Shown here piece by piece: positions 1-8,189 of a DNA stretch of 46,622 bases (position 1 is the stretch's first letter; each line of letters begins with the position of its first letter). The notes beneath the pieces were generated by a model. That model saw only the letters and a list, made by a program, of their open reading frames with translations, was not told the DNA's origin and ran no database searches. The stretch is from Erysipelothrix sp. GTDB taxonomy: Bacteria; Bacillota_I; Bacilli_A; Erysipelotrichales; Erysipelotrichaceae. The stretch covers positions 1 through 46,622 of the forward strand of contig JAGXRX010000006.1 in NCBI GenBank assembly GCA_018335655.1, read 5' to 3'. A program made the position numbers and the translations under genes.

Positions 1-730
1 CATTCACATCTACTTGAAGACGATGTGCACTTTGATACCATTCTAAAGCTTGTTGATTATGAGAAGTATTGACGACAAGTTTTGCTTTCCCAATAACAAT
101 ATTAGGACGCTCACCCGCATGAAATGATTGAATAATGGTAGGAGTATGAGAGCGAAGCACAATGTTCGCAATACCCTTTTCTCCATAGATCAAAGGAAAG
201 TATGCATCAGGCACAAATCCAAAGTCAGGGATAGTACGATGTTTTGTAAAGTAATCCATACAACGCATTCCAGTTTCTTCATCCACGCCTACAATGAGTT
301 GCAATTGATGCTTTAAAGGAATATTTAAGTCTTTTAAGATTCGCATTGCATATAAAGCGGCGATTGTTGGTCCTTTATCATCACCAGTACCACGTCCAAA
401 TATAACGCCATTTTCAATGACTGCTTTAAAAGGATCTTTAGTCCATCCCTCACCTACAGGGACAACATCAAGATGACCTAAAAGACCAATCGAAGAAGAC
501 TGAGTACCATATGACGCAACACCTGCATAACCATCCACATTATCCACTTCAAATCCTTGCGATTCACATCGATTTAAGAACCAATCTAAAGTCTCTTTTA
601 ACGGTTGTCCAAAAGGAGCTTCCTTTGTTATGGTTGTTTCATCGGTTAATGAAGGGAAAGCAATTAAATCAGTGAGATCTTGCACCATCTCAGATTCATA
701 TTGTTGTGCAAGCAATTTAAAATCTATCAT
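1..730 (-). CDS. pepV: M20 family dipeptidase, PepV-like (C-terminus beyond window)
   Basis: Cytoplasmic zinc metallopeptidase of the M20 family, which hydrolyses dipeptides. The first 243 codons are present and the reading frame runs off the left edge. The metal-site motifs are clear: GHLDVVPVGEGW with H86 and D88, the GRGTGDDKGP motif with the bridging aspartate at 117/118, and DEETG with the catalytic glutamate pair at 151-152. The ATG is preceded by an AAGGAAC ribosome-binding site. It lies 29 bases downstream of pnp on the same strand with no terminator between them, so it may be cotranscribed with pnp. PepV/PepDA-like is the best match; Sapep-type dipeptidases are close relatives and cannot be excluded from a partial protein. 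Confidence 0.85.
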   Translation of the reverse strand, partial: MIDFKLLAQQYESEMVQDLTDLIAFPSLTDETTITKEAPFGQPLKETLDWFLNRCESQGFEVDNVDGYAGVASYGTQSSSIGLLGHLDVVPVGEGWTKDPFKAVIENGVIFGRGTGDDKGPTIAALYAMRILKDLNIPLKHQLQLIVGVDEETGMRCMDYFTKHRTIPDFGFVPDAYFPLIYGEKGIANIVLRSHTPTIIQSFHAGERPNIVIGKAKLVVNTSHNQQALEWYQSAHRLQVDVN

Positions 731-759
731 GTTAGTTCCTTTCATAGAAGAAAAAACGG

Positions 760-2931
760 TTACCCGTTTCTTCTTGGTGGTCTCTTATCTTTGTTGAATG
801 GTTTACGCTCAGGTTCGACATAACCTTCAGGTTTAGGAAGTAAATCCTTCGCTGAAACGTTAACTCGACCTTTCTCATCCACTTCAATGACGATGACTTT
901 AATAATATCCCCAAGTTTTAAGACATCTTCAACGTTTTCAACACGCTCATAGGAAATCTTAGAGACATGAAGTAATCCATCTGTTCCTGGGAATAAGGAG
1001 ACAAATGCACCAAATTTTTCAATGCGTACAACCTTAGCATCAAACACTTCACCAACTTTAGTTGTTTTAATGAGTGATTCAATACGTGCAGCTGCTTTTC
1101 TAATTGCTTCAATATTAGTGTGATAAATCGCAACACGACCATCATCTTCAATATCAATTTTCACATTGTCACAATCAGCGATAATTTGATTAATCATCTT
1201 ACCACCTGGACCAATAATTTCGCGAATCTTGTCGACAGGCACTGTGAGCTTAACAAGCTTAGGCGCATATTGTCCAACTTCATCACGTGCAACATTAATC
1301 GTTTGATTCATATTTTCTAAGATATGTAAGCGACCAATTTGAGCTTGAGTTAGTGCTTCTTTTAAAATTTGTGGTGTTAATCCTTCGATTTTAATATCCA
1401 TTTGAAGTGCAGTGACGCCAGCAGCAGTTCCTGCTACTTTAAAGTCCATATCTCCAAAATGATCTTCCATACCTTGAATATCAGAAAGCACTGAATAGCT
1501 ATCACCATAAGTCACAAGACCCATAGCAATACCAGCTACTGGAGCTTTAATAGGAACCCCTGCAGCCATAAGCGCCATAGAACCAGCACAAATGGATGCT
1601 TGCGATGTTGAACCATTGGATTCAACAACTTCAGCAACTAAGCGAATTGCATATGGAAATTCTTCTTCACTTGGTAAGACTTGTGCTAAAGCACGCTCTC
1701 CTAAAGCACCATGCCCTATTTCACGACGTCCAGGAGAACCCATACGTCCTGTTTCCCCAACTGAGAATGGAGGGAAGTTATAGTGGTGCATAAAGCGTTT
1801 AGATTCAACCATACTGATATCATCAATAATCTGATTATCCCCCATCGCTCCTAATGTTGCGATAGAAATTACTTGGGTTTGACCACGTGTAAACATAGCA
1901 CTACCGTGAACTCGTGGAAGAGTATCGATTTGAGAATCAAGCGCTCTAATTTCATCAGGTTTACGACCATCAGGTCTAATTTTATCAACAGAAATTAAGC
2001 GACGAACTTCATCAGAAACAATGTCATGACAAACTTCTTTGACTTGTTTGATTGTCTTATCTTTTGCCTTCTCATTATCGAAGGTAAATGAATTAAAATG
2101 CTCAACTGCTTCAGCTTCGATTTCATCAATAGCATCATATCGTTCAAGTTTTTCTTTGATTGATACAGCAGTACGTAAACGACTTTCAAAGTTTAATTTA
2201 ACAGTTGATGAAATTTCCTCTGGGATTGAATAAAGAGAAACTTCACGTTTTTCTTTTCCAACAGTGCGTGCAATTTCTTCTTGAAATTCACATAGTTTAA
2301 CAATAAACTCATGTCCAAAGAGCATTGCATCAAGCATATCTTCTTCAGAAACTTCTTTAGCACCTGCTTCAACCATGTTAATGGCTTTCTTAGTCCCTGC
2401 AACAGTTAAATCTATATCTGAATTTTCTAATTCTTCAAGTGTTGGATTAATAATGAGTTCGCCATTTACACGACCGACCACAACCCCAGCAATTGGACCA
2501 TTAAATGGTAAATCTGATATACATAATGCTAATGAGGATCCAAACATTGCTGCCATAGCTGGTGAGCAGTTATTATCTGCAGACAACACCATGTTGACAA
2601 CTTGAACTTCATTTCGATATCCATCCGCAAATAGTGGACGAATAGGACGGTCAATGAGACGTGATGTTAATGTAGCCATCTCACTTGGACGACCTTCACG
2701 ACGTAAAAATCCACCTGGAATCTTACCTACTGAATATAGCTTCTCTTCATAAATGACTGTGAGTGGAAAGAAATCTAAATCTTTCGCATTTTTACTCCCA
2801 GTCGCTGTTGACAGGATAACAGTATCTTCATAACGAACGATGACTGCTCCTCCTGCTTGTTTTGCAATTTCGCCCGTCTCTACCACTAGAGAACGGCCTG
2901 CAAAATCTAACGCAAAGCGCTGTTTTGACAT
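760..2931 (-). CDS. pnp: Polyribonucleotide nucleotidyltransferase (PNPase)
   Basis: Phosphorolytic 3'-5' exoribonuclease of mRNA decay, 723 aa, the normal family length. Two RNase PH-like domains (about 1-225 and 310-545) flank an alpha-helical linker. A KH domain with [15 protein letters not shown] follows at about 555-610, and an S1 domain with [12 protein letters not shown] at about 620-690. A short basic tail ([10 protein letters not shown]) ends the protein. The ATG has a good AGAGGTG ribosome-binding site. Unlike many Bacillota, rpsO is not directly upstream: a surface-protein gene with its own terminator separates them, so pnp needs its own promoter, for which a candidate is listed. 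Confidence 0.98.
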   Translation of the reverse strand: MSKQRFALDFAGRSLVVETGEIAKQAGGAVIVRYEDTVILSTATGSKNAKDLDFFPLTVIYEEKLYSVGKIPGGFLRREGRPSEMATLTSRLIDRPIRPLFADGYRNEVQVVNMVLSADNNCSPAMAAMFGSSLALCISDLPFNGPIAGVVVGRVNGELIINPTLEELENSDIDLTVAGTKKAINMVEAGAKEVSEEDMLDAMLFGHEFIVKLCEFQEEIARTVGKEKREVSLYSIPEEISSTVKLNFESRLRTAVSIKEKLERYDAIDEIEAEAVEHFNSFTFDNEKAKDKTIKQVKEVCHDIVSDEVRRLISVDKIRPDGRKPDEIRALDSQIDTLPRVHGSAMFTRGQTQVISIATLGAMGDNQIIDDISMVESKRFMHHYNFPPFSVGETGRMGSPGRREIGHGALGERALAQVLPSEEEFPYAIRLVAEVVESNGSTSQASICAGSMALMAAGVPIKAPVAGIAMGLVTYGDSYSVLSDIQGMEDHFGDMDFKVAGTAAGVTALQMDIKIEGLTPQILKEALTQAQIGRLHILENMNQTINVARDEVGQYAPKLVKLTVPVDKIREIIGPGGKMINQIIADCDNVKIDIEDDGRVAIYHTNIEAIRKAAARIESLIKTTKVGEVFDAKVVRIEKFGAFVSLFPGTDGLLHVSKISYERVENVEDVLKLGDIIKVIVIEVDEKGRVNVSAKDLLPKPEGYVEPERKPFNKDKRPPRRNG

Positions 2932-2958
2932 AATTCACCTCTTACTTTTAACTGCTAT

Positions 2959-2967
2959 ATTTTACCA
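2959..2967 (-). promoter_or_regulatory. Candidate pnp promoter (extended -10)
   Basis: On the minus strand this reads TGG-TAAAAT, an extended -10 box, about 28 bases upstream of the pnp ATG. No convincing -35 is visible. It lies downstream of the surface-protein terminator, where a promoter is needed. Confidence 0.3.
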
Positions 2968-3063
2968 CAATCAAGTCTAAAAAACACGAGAGTAAGTAAA
3001 TAAATAAAATCCAACTATTGTTTGATTCTATCTCATATTGGTTATTTTTCTTACAATCTTCCA

Positions 3064-3097
3064 TAAAAAAACCGACAGACTCTAAAGTTTGTCGGTT
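3064..3097 (-). terminator. Intrinsic terminator of the surface-protein gene
   Basis: Minus-strand arms AACCGACAAAC and GTCTGTCGGTT form an 11-bp stem with one G-T pair and a 6-base loop. A run of T residues follows (A-run 3065-3070 on the plus strand). It lies about 45 bases after the stop of the surface-protein gene and before pnp. Confidence 0.9.
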
Positions 3098-3143
3098 CAA
3101 AAGGTTATCTTAACTTTCCAACACTAGCAAATCTATGAATCAT

Positions 3144-5180
3144 TCAAACTGATGTTTTCTTATTCCAACGAAAGAATGTAAATGCTAAACCACATAGTAA
3201 TAACCAAACTCCTGCAGAACTATGATCTGAAGTATCTGGTAAATCTTGAGCATCATACCCAAATGCATATGTCGAGAATTTGTCAGTTCCAAATGTTATT
3301 TCAAACGTTTCATCATCATAGACATATTCTAAAGCTTCTACGACTCCATTATGAACTCTAAAGAATTTGAAATCAACATCTCTAAGAGACTCATCTACAA
3401 TAAAGGAAATTGTAATGTATTCAAGTGAACTTGTTAGTTTAAATTCATTTTGACCCACAAGTTTGAATAATGAGATGTCAAGATAGAATACTTCGTGATC
3501 ATCTCCAATTTTCTCTTTTAAATAAGCTTCGATGAGTGTCTTTTCAGTTAAATCAACATCCGCTAATTCTAAGACTTCAATCACTAACTTGACAGAAGCC
3601 CCCTCCTCTAACTCATCATCATCAAATATCACTGCTTTATTTAAGTTTGTTGCATCAACATTAAATGTTGTTTTATCATCAACAATTTCTTGTACAAACT
3701 CATGTGGTTCTTTTACGGTAATAAGACATTGTGATGTAAATTCACCATCAACAGTCGTCACGGTAATTGTCGTAGTTCCAGCTTGAAGTGGAGCGACACT
3801 TCCATCAACTACAGTAGCAACTGCAGGATGTGATGATAACCAAGTCACCGCAGGATTACTAGCATCATTTGGTGCAATTGTAGGAGTTAATAAATAAGGT
3901 CTTGAATCAACAGCCAATGCCTTTTCTGGACAAGTCAGAGAAACACCTGTCACAGCAATTGATGGAACAGATCTTAAAAGTGTCATCATTGCCCAAGCAG
4001 TATAGTAAATTCGATAGGTCTCTGATGTGCTATCTGGATATCCACCACTTTGCCAATAACCATCTACATGCTGATTTCCAACAATAACATCTTCAAATTC
4101 ATCTTGCCAATCTGTTTCTACTTCATCAACTTCAATTGTATCTATTCCATATGCCAGTAATCCTTTCATAATGGTTAATGCACCATTATAGGAAGGATTC
4201 GTTACCCCAGGTTTACCACGCCAACCCACATCAATATAACCATTTGCATAGCTAGGCCATTCGGAAGATGTTCCCCATGTTCCGCTATTTGGAGCATTAA
4301 AATGACGCTCAATAAATCCAAGAGCTGCTTGAACTCGAGGAGAATCAATTGGATCACCAACAAGTTCTAACATCGAAAGCATATGACCAACTTTATGGAT
4401 GTTAATCCAAGAGCGATAAGAATTTGCAATTGTAGAACTGGATGTGTAACCTGCACCACCATACAACTCATGTTCTGGATTGTCATCCCATATAACAATG
4501 TCAAGACCTTGGTCTAAATAGTTAAGCATTGTCAGAGGTAACTCAAGTCCAAATTTTTCTTTAGCATAACTAAGTCCTAGAGTTACCCATCCAGAAATTG
4601 ACATGTCTCCAGTTGACGTAGGATGAGAATAGTACCATAAACCAATACCTGGACCTGATTTTACTTGAGATTCTGCAATATAATTCACTACTTCTTCAAC
4701 GACTTCAAAATGTGTCATACCATCAACTGCACTACCCTCTAAATCGATAACTGTTTCAGGGGTTTCAACTGATGTGATTGCCATTAATGCTGGTCCTAGT
4801 ACATAAATCTGGTTTGATCCCCAATGAACAAAACTATTCACTGTATCACGTTGCGATCTAGAAAAAATGTAATCTAGTGCATCTTGAATGTTTTCACTAT
4901 ATTCATATTCAGGATCAAGAGGACTTAGTCCTAAATGCTTAGCATGTGCTGTAAGTGCACTAAGTGCTAATGAAGTAGTTCCTGGATCACGACTTTCTGT
5001 CCATCCGCCACTTACTAATTGACGAGCTACAATCCAAGCAGCCCCTCTCTCTAAAGCATCATCTTTTGGATCAATGGTGACTGCTTTGATCGCCATTGGA
5101 CTTGAAATACTTAAAGCGACTAAAACCAATGCTAGTAAAACGCTAAATCACTTAAATGAGCCTAATCTTTTAAAAGTCAT
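3144..5180 (-). CDS. Toroid-fold surface protein with Big_2 domain and sorting-like tail; in-frame TGA in the signal peptide
   Basis: The intended start is probably the ATG at 5180, placed 8 bases after AAAGGAGG. From there the frame reads MTFKRLGSFK, then TGA (5148-5150), then FSVLLALVLVALSISSP. This would be a textbook signal peptide if codon 11 were Trp. After the TGA the frame is open to the stop at 3144. The only downstream restart is a TTG at 5129 with no ribosome-binding site and a truncated signal. The mature part has a prenyltransferase/squalene-cyclase-like alpha-alpha toroid of about 370 residues (SGGWTES, GLWYYSHP, GYWQSGGY repeats) without a DxDD motif. A Big_2 immunoglobulin-like domain (about 395-470) and a domain ending in FSTYAFGY follow. 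The C-terminus has LPDTSD, a hydrophobic stretch and a WNKK tail, like a sortase signal with Ser for Gly. A ligand-binding or adhesive role is inferred. Nonsense mutation, readthrough or sequence error are all possible. Confidence 0.75.
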
Positions 5181-5201
5181 TCGACTTTCCTCCTTTCAAG
5201 A

Positions 5202-5273
5202 TTAGATTTTAAACACAAAAAAACCATAATGATCATTATGCACGTGGACGAGGTTGAAGGACGATGAAATCAT
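5202..5273 (-). CDS. Possible 23-aa leader peptide upstream of the surface protein
   Basis: An ATG 4 bases after a perfect GGAGGTGA ribosome-binding site opens a 23-codon frame (begins MISSSFNLVHVHNDHYGFF, ends in TAA). It stops about 20 bases before the start of the surface-protein gene. A palindrome plus T-run lies inside the small frame, which is the layout of a leader-peptide attenuator. I recognise no family. The strong ribosome-binding site is the main reason to consider it real. Confidence 0.4.
   Translation of the reverse strand: MISSSFNLVHVHNDHYGFFVFKI
5217..5240 (-). terminator. Terminator-like palindrome within the surface-gene leader (possible attenuator)
   Basis: The perfect 16-base palindrome CATAATGATCATTATG (5225-5240) is followed on the minus strand by G and seven T residues (5217-5223). 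It sits between the promoter and the structural gene, so it could end transcription early. The stem is AT-rich, 6 bp with a GATC loop. Upstream, GAGGT of the leader ribosome-binding site can pair with ACCTC about 25 bases later, giving a possible alternative fold. Confidence 0.5.
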
Positions 5274-5313
5274 AGTCACCTCCATTATTTAAGATTATTC
5301 ACTTATTTACTTA

Positions 5314-5322
5314 ATTATATCA
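5314..5322 (-). promoter_or_regulatory. Extended -10 promoter for the surface-protein leader
   Basis: The minus strand reads TGA-TATAAT, a perfect -10 hexamer with the TGn extension. It is about 40 bases upstream of the leader peptide ATG. The -35 region is poor, as is common with extended -10 promoters. Confidence 0.5.
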
Positions 5323-5472
5323 AATGAACAACAAAAATCTATAAATTTGTGAAAAAAAGTGCGAACTATTCAAGTTACATGAGTAAAAGATAACAAATAG
5401 TTCATTAACTTGTCTCTAAATCTATTTATTATGGTTTTAATTATGATAAACACTATTTTGACGCTTAAACAC
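5323..5472. other. Gene-free AT-rich stretch with interleaved inverted repeats
   Basis: No coding frame is visible between the surface-gene promoter and the rpsO terminator. It holds two inverted repeats in A-B-A'-B' order: GAACTATT 5363-5370 with AATAGTTC 5396-5403, and CAAGTTA 5371-5377 with TAACTTG 5406-5412. This is the topology of a pseudoknot if transcribed. Confidence 0.4.
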
Positions 5473-5502
5473 AAAAAAACTGTTGACGTATATCAACAGT
5501 TT
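5473..5502 (-). terminator. rpsO intrinsic terminator
   Basis: Arms AACTGTTGA and TCAACAGTT (5478-5486 / 5493-5501) form a 9-bp stem with a 6-base loop. The minus strand ends in a T-run (A-run 5473-5479). It starts 17 bases after the rpsO stop codon. Confidence 0.92.
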
Positions 5503-5518
5503 TTAGTTTAGACTTAGA

Positions 5519-5785
5519 TTATTTACGTAATCCTAAACGACTGACAAGTTCACGATAACGGTTGATGTCGGAATTGCGTAAGTAGTTTAAGAAACTACGA
5601 CGACGACCAACCATTTTGAGTAAGCCACGGAGTGAATGGAAGTCTTTTTTATGAACTTTTAAGTGTTCAGTTAAGACGTTGATCTGTTCAGTTAATACAG
5701 CTACCTGTACTTCTACTGAACCAGTATCCCCTTCAAAGCGAGCGTAATCTTTCATGATTTCTTGTTTTCTTTCTTTTGAAATCAT
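5519..5785 (-). CDS. rpsO: 30S ribosomal protein S15
   Basis: Primary 16S rRNA-binding protein of the small subunit platform, 88 aa, the standard length. It carries the conserved [16 protein letters not shown], the [17 protein letters not shown] rRNA-contact segment and a C-terminal LGLRK. The ribosome-binding site is AGAGGACC. It is transcribed alone here: promoter and structured leader upstream, strong terminator immediately downstream. The GC-rich leader hairpin suggests autoregulation by S15, as known in other bacteria. Confidence 0.98.
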   Translation of the reverse strand: MISKERKQEIMKDYARFEGDTGSVEVQVAVLTEQINVLTEHLKVHKKDFHSLRGLLKMVGRRRSFLNYLRNSDINRYRELVSRLGLRK

Positions 5786-5822
5786 AGGTCCTCTCTCTTT
5801 CTGTCCTTTTAATCCAAGTGAT

Positions 5823-5842
5823 GGGTCGAGGAAACCTCACCC
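5823..5842 (-). promoter_or_regulatory. Hairpin in the rpsO leader (candidate S15-binding element)
   Basis: On the minus strand GGGT-GAGG pairs with CCTC-G-ACCC around a TTT loop, with a single bulged G. It is the only GC-rich stem in the roughly 70-base leader between promoter and rpsO. S15 represses its own synthesis through leader RNA structures in several bacterial groups. Assignment here is by position and shape only. Confidence 0.4.
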
Positions 5843-5861
5843 CTAGAATAAAAGCATTTGT

Positions 5862-5890
5862 ATGATATCATATAACTAGCAGTAATACAA
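5862..5890 (-). promoter_or_regulatory. rpsO promoter
   Basis: The minus strand has TTGTAT (5885-5890), a 17-base spacer and TATCAT (5862-5867). The resulting leader would be about 70 bases. It overlaps the upstream region of the divergent dehydrogenase gene. Confidence 0.55.
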
Positions 5891-5910
5891 CACTAAGAAT
5901 GGAGAACACA

Positions 5911-6771
5911 ATGAGAATTGCCTGGATCGGTTTAGGATTAATGGGATCGCGCATGGTACAACACTTAACACGCTTTCATGAAGTACATGTTTATAATCGA
6001 ACAATGTCAAAGAGTGAGGCACTTAAGGACTTAGTCCATGTGCACACAAGTATACCATCGTGTGTAAAAAATGCAGAGATTGTGATTATGATGCTTTCAA
6101 CGCCTGATGTTGTTAAGCAAATCTTTAGTAAGGAAGTGCTTCCTCATATCAATAAAGGAACTGTTATCATTGATATGTCGACCAATCTTCCTAGTTTAAC
6201 TCAAGAATTATATGAATTAGCCAAAAGTTCAAACTGTCACTGGATTGATGCCCCTGTAAGTGGTGGCCTCAATGGTGCACAAAATGCGACATTATCGATT
6301 ATGGTTGGTGGTGATGCAAGCATTGTTAAACAAAGAATGGCTCTTCTAGAACTAATGGGATCAAAAGTGATTTATTGTGGTCCAAGTGGTCATGGTCAAC
6401 ACACAAAAATGGCAAATCAAATTAGTGTGGCCACTAACTTAGCTGGTTTACTTGAATCAATGGAATATGCGAAACATGCAAACTTAAAACTTAATGATGT
6501 CTTAACCTTACTTAATCAAGGAGCAGCAAGTTCATGGCAGTCCATACATAATGGACCTTTATATCTTCAAGAAGATCTAAATCCAGGATTTATTTTTACT
6601 CACTTCTTAAAAGATCTACGCTGCGTCATGCATGAAGCAAATCTTAGACAACTTCATTTACCTGTCGTAGAAAAGATTACTTCAATGGTTGAATCAATCA
6701 TTAATGATGACAATCAAAATCTATCAACGCTTGCGTTGGTGGAGTACTACCATAAACATCAACCTAAGTAG
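5911..6771 (+). CDS. NAD(P)-binding oxidoreductase, 3-hydroxyisobutyrate dehydrogenase family
   Basis: Cytosolic beta-hydroxyacid dehydrogenase, 286 aa. An N-terminal Rossmann fold begins AWIGLGLMGSRM. The substrate-binding motif DAPVSGGLNGAQ lies near 120, and the catalytic-lysine segment GHGQHTKMANQI near 165, followed by an all-helical C-terminal domain. The start is taken at 5911 because GGAGA is 5 bases upstream; an in-frame ATG at 5899 overlaps that site. Family members reduce or oxidise 3-hydroxyisobutyrate, tartronate semialdehyde, glyoxylate/succinate semialdehyde and others; the substrate cannot be read from sequence. It is monocistronic, divergent from rpsO and convergent with hemW, with only 6 bases between stops. 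Confidence 0.88.
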   Translation: MRIAWIGLGLMGSRMVQHLTRFHEVHVYNRTMSKSEALKDLVHVHTSIPSCVKNAEIVIMMLSTPDVVKQIFSKEVLPHINKGTVIIDMSTNLPSLTQELYELAKSSNCHWIDAPVSGGLNGAQNATLSIMVGGDASIVKQRMALLELMGSKVIYCGPSGHGQHTKMANQISVATNLAGLLESMEYAKHANLKLNDVLTLLNQGAASSWQSIHNGPLYLQEDLNPGFIFTHFLKDLRCVMHEANLRQLHLPVVEKITSMVESIINDDNQNLSTLALVEYYHKHQPK

Positions 6772-6777
6772 AGACTA

Positions 6778-7884
6778 TTACTTTTCATCAAAGGCTTGCA
6801 TAATCGTGACAATAATATCATGAAGAAATAGTCGACCTGATGAAGTAGATTGTATGCCCTCATCATTCATAATAACCCAACCTTGTTGTTGGGTTTTTTC
6901 TAGTACTTTTTCAATGATGCTTCTTGCATCGTCTCTGTGATTTACATGAGACCACAACACGATTTGATTAAGCCTTAACCCCATCATGAGTTTTTCAATA
7001 ATTTGATCTGTGTCACTAAGTTGGATATCTTCTTGGATTAGTTTTTCATTAAGTGTGTAATGATGAATATTTTTTGTGTTAGTCCAACGACGATTATTGA
7101 CCTTAGATGCAGCTCCAGGTCCAATGCCGATAAAATTAGCATACTTCCAGTACGATAAGTTATGCTTTGAATAGTGCTGGTTTTTTGTGAATGAGCTGAC
7201 TTCATAATGCTCATAACCCGCTTGTGTAAGCGTACTAATTGCACACTCATACATTTGTCCTTCAAGTTCATTATCAACTGGTTGCACTTTTTGACGACCA
7301 AATGCTGTATTCGGTTCAATTGTTAAGGCATAAAGAGACAGATGTGTTGGGTTAAGGGTTAAAACCTCATGCATGGAAGCTTCAAATTCTTCAATCGTTT
7401 GGGTTGGTAAGCCATACATTAAGTCATATGAGATATTGGTTATGCCACATTCATGTGCCCATCCTGTAACTCTTTTAACATCTTCAAAGTTGTGATGTCG
7501 TGTGATGATCTCTAGTAAGCGTTGTTGGGTTGCTTGAACACCCATACTTAAGCGATTTACACCATGTTTAGCGAGTAGTGACATCTTTTCAAAGGTCATA
7601 TCTTCAGGATTAATCTCAACACTCCATTCTAAAATGCTTGGCCAACGCTTTGAAATCGTTTGACATAACAAGTCAAGTTGATCAAACGATAGTGCACTTG
7701 GCGTTCCACCCCCAATATAAAGCGTTTTAATGCTCTTTGAATCAATATGAGCGATGTCATCAATAAGACGTTCAATAACCTTATCTGCAAGTTGATGATG
7801 ATAGCGAGACTTTACAAAATCACAATACGCACAAATATGCGTGCAAAAAGGAATATGAATATAGATGTGTTCAACGTGATTCAT
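6778..7884 (-). CDS. hemW: HemW-like radical SAM protein (heme chaperone / coproporphyrinogen oxidase homologue)
   Basis: Radical SAM enzyme-family protein of 368 aa with the iron-sulfur triad C14, C18 and C21 in CTHICAYC, followed by YIGGGTPSAL and the NPEDMTFEKM segment. A C-terminal HemN-type domain is present. HemW members are heme-binding chaperones and not true coproporphyrinogen III dehydrogenases; older annotations call it HemN. It overlaps the upstream mazG-like gene by 14 bases and has a weak ribosome-binding site of its own, so it is probably translationally coupled. It is the last gene of the pdxS-pdxT-lepA-mazG-hemW cluster, and no terminator is visible after it. Confidence 0.92.
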   Translation of the reverse strand: MNHVEHIYIHIPFCTHICAYCDFVKSRYHHQLADKVIERLIDDIAHIDSKSIKTLYIGGGTPSALSFDQLDLLCQTISKRWPSILEWSVEINPEDMTFEKMSLLAKHGVNRLSMGVQATQQRLLEIITRHHNFEDVKRVTGWAHECGITNISYDLMYGLPTQTIEEFEASMHEVLTLNPTHLSLYALTIEPNTAFGRQKVQPVDNELEGQMYECAISTLTQAGYEHYEVSSFTKNQHYSKHNLSYWKYANFIGIGPGAASKVNNRRWTNTKNIHHYTLNEKLIQEDIQLSDTDQIIEKLMMGLRLNQIVLWSHVNHRDDARSIIEKVLEKTQQQGWVIMNDEGIQSTSSGRLFLHDIIVTIMQAFDEK

Positions 7885-8149
7885 ATTTTTCTACCACACG
7901 ATCTAGTTTTTCTTTAAGGGCAGTTTTTAAATCAATTTGATTGTCATGAAGCATCGCAAAACACACAAACATGACATCCATGAGTTCATCTGAAATACCT
8001 TTTGGATTATTATGTTGTATTTCAATTTTTAGTTCTTCAACTTCATCACTTAAATAAGACATCATGGTCTCATTGGTATCTATAATATCCCACCCTAAGC
8101 GATGTCTTACTTCATTAACGAGTTGAATAACATCTTCAATTTTTTCCAT
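7871..8149 (-). CDS. MazG-like nucleotide pyrophosphohydrolase
   Basis: Small 92-aa all-helical protein with the MazG/dUTPase-like metal motif: DEVEELKIEI followed by ELMDVMFVCF, i.e. ExxE plus ExxD. Such proteins hydrolyse (d)NTPs or related nucleotides as house-cleaning enzymes; the substrate is not predictable. It has an excellent AGGAGG ribosome-binding site. It sits between lepA and hemW in a leftward operon and overlaps hemW by 14 bases. Confidence 0.82.
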   Translation of the reverse strand: MEKIEDVIQLVNEVRHRLGWDIIDTNETMMSYLSDEVEELKIEIQHNNPKGISDELMDVMFVCFAMLHDNQIDLKTALKEKLDRVVEKYESR

Positions 8150-8165
8150 AAAGTCCTCCTAAAGA

Positions 8166-8189
8166 AATAAGCAACCAAAGTTGCTTATT
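8166..8189 (-). other. Stem-loop at the lepA stop codon
   Basis: A perfect 10-bp stem AATAAGCAAC / GTTGCTTATT with a 4-base loop spans the lepA stop in the lepA to mazG-like junction. It lies just after the mazG-like ribosome-binding region is reached in plus order and overlaps the lepA stop, with only a broken T-tract. It is more likely a weak terminator or processing/attenuation hairpin than a full stop. Confidence 0.5.

Noticed and set aside
1592-1793. Open frames antisense to pnp and other core genes
   Set aside because: They lie within strongly supported genes on the other strand, lack ribosome-binding sites and give no recognisable protein.
5148-5150. TGA read as Trp through an alternative genetic code
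   Set aside because: Several core genes here end with TGA in overlapping ATGA or TGATG junctions (trpS, ruvX, the CPBP protease and others), and Trp is encoded by TGG throughout.
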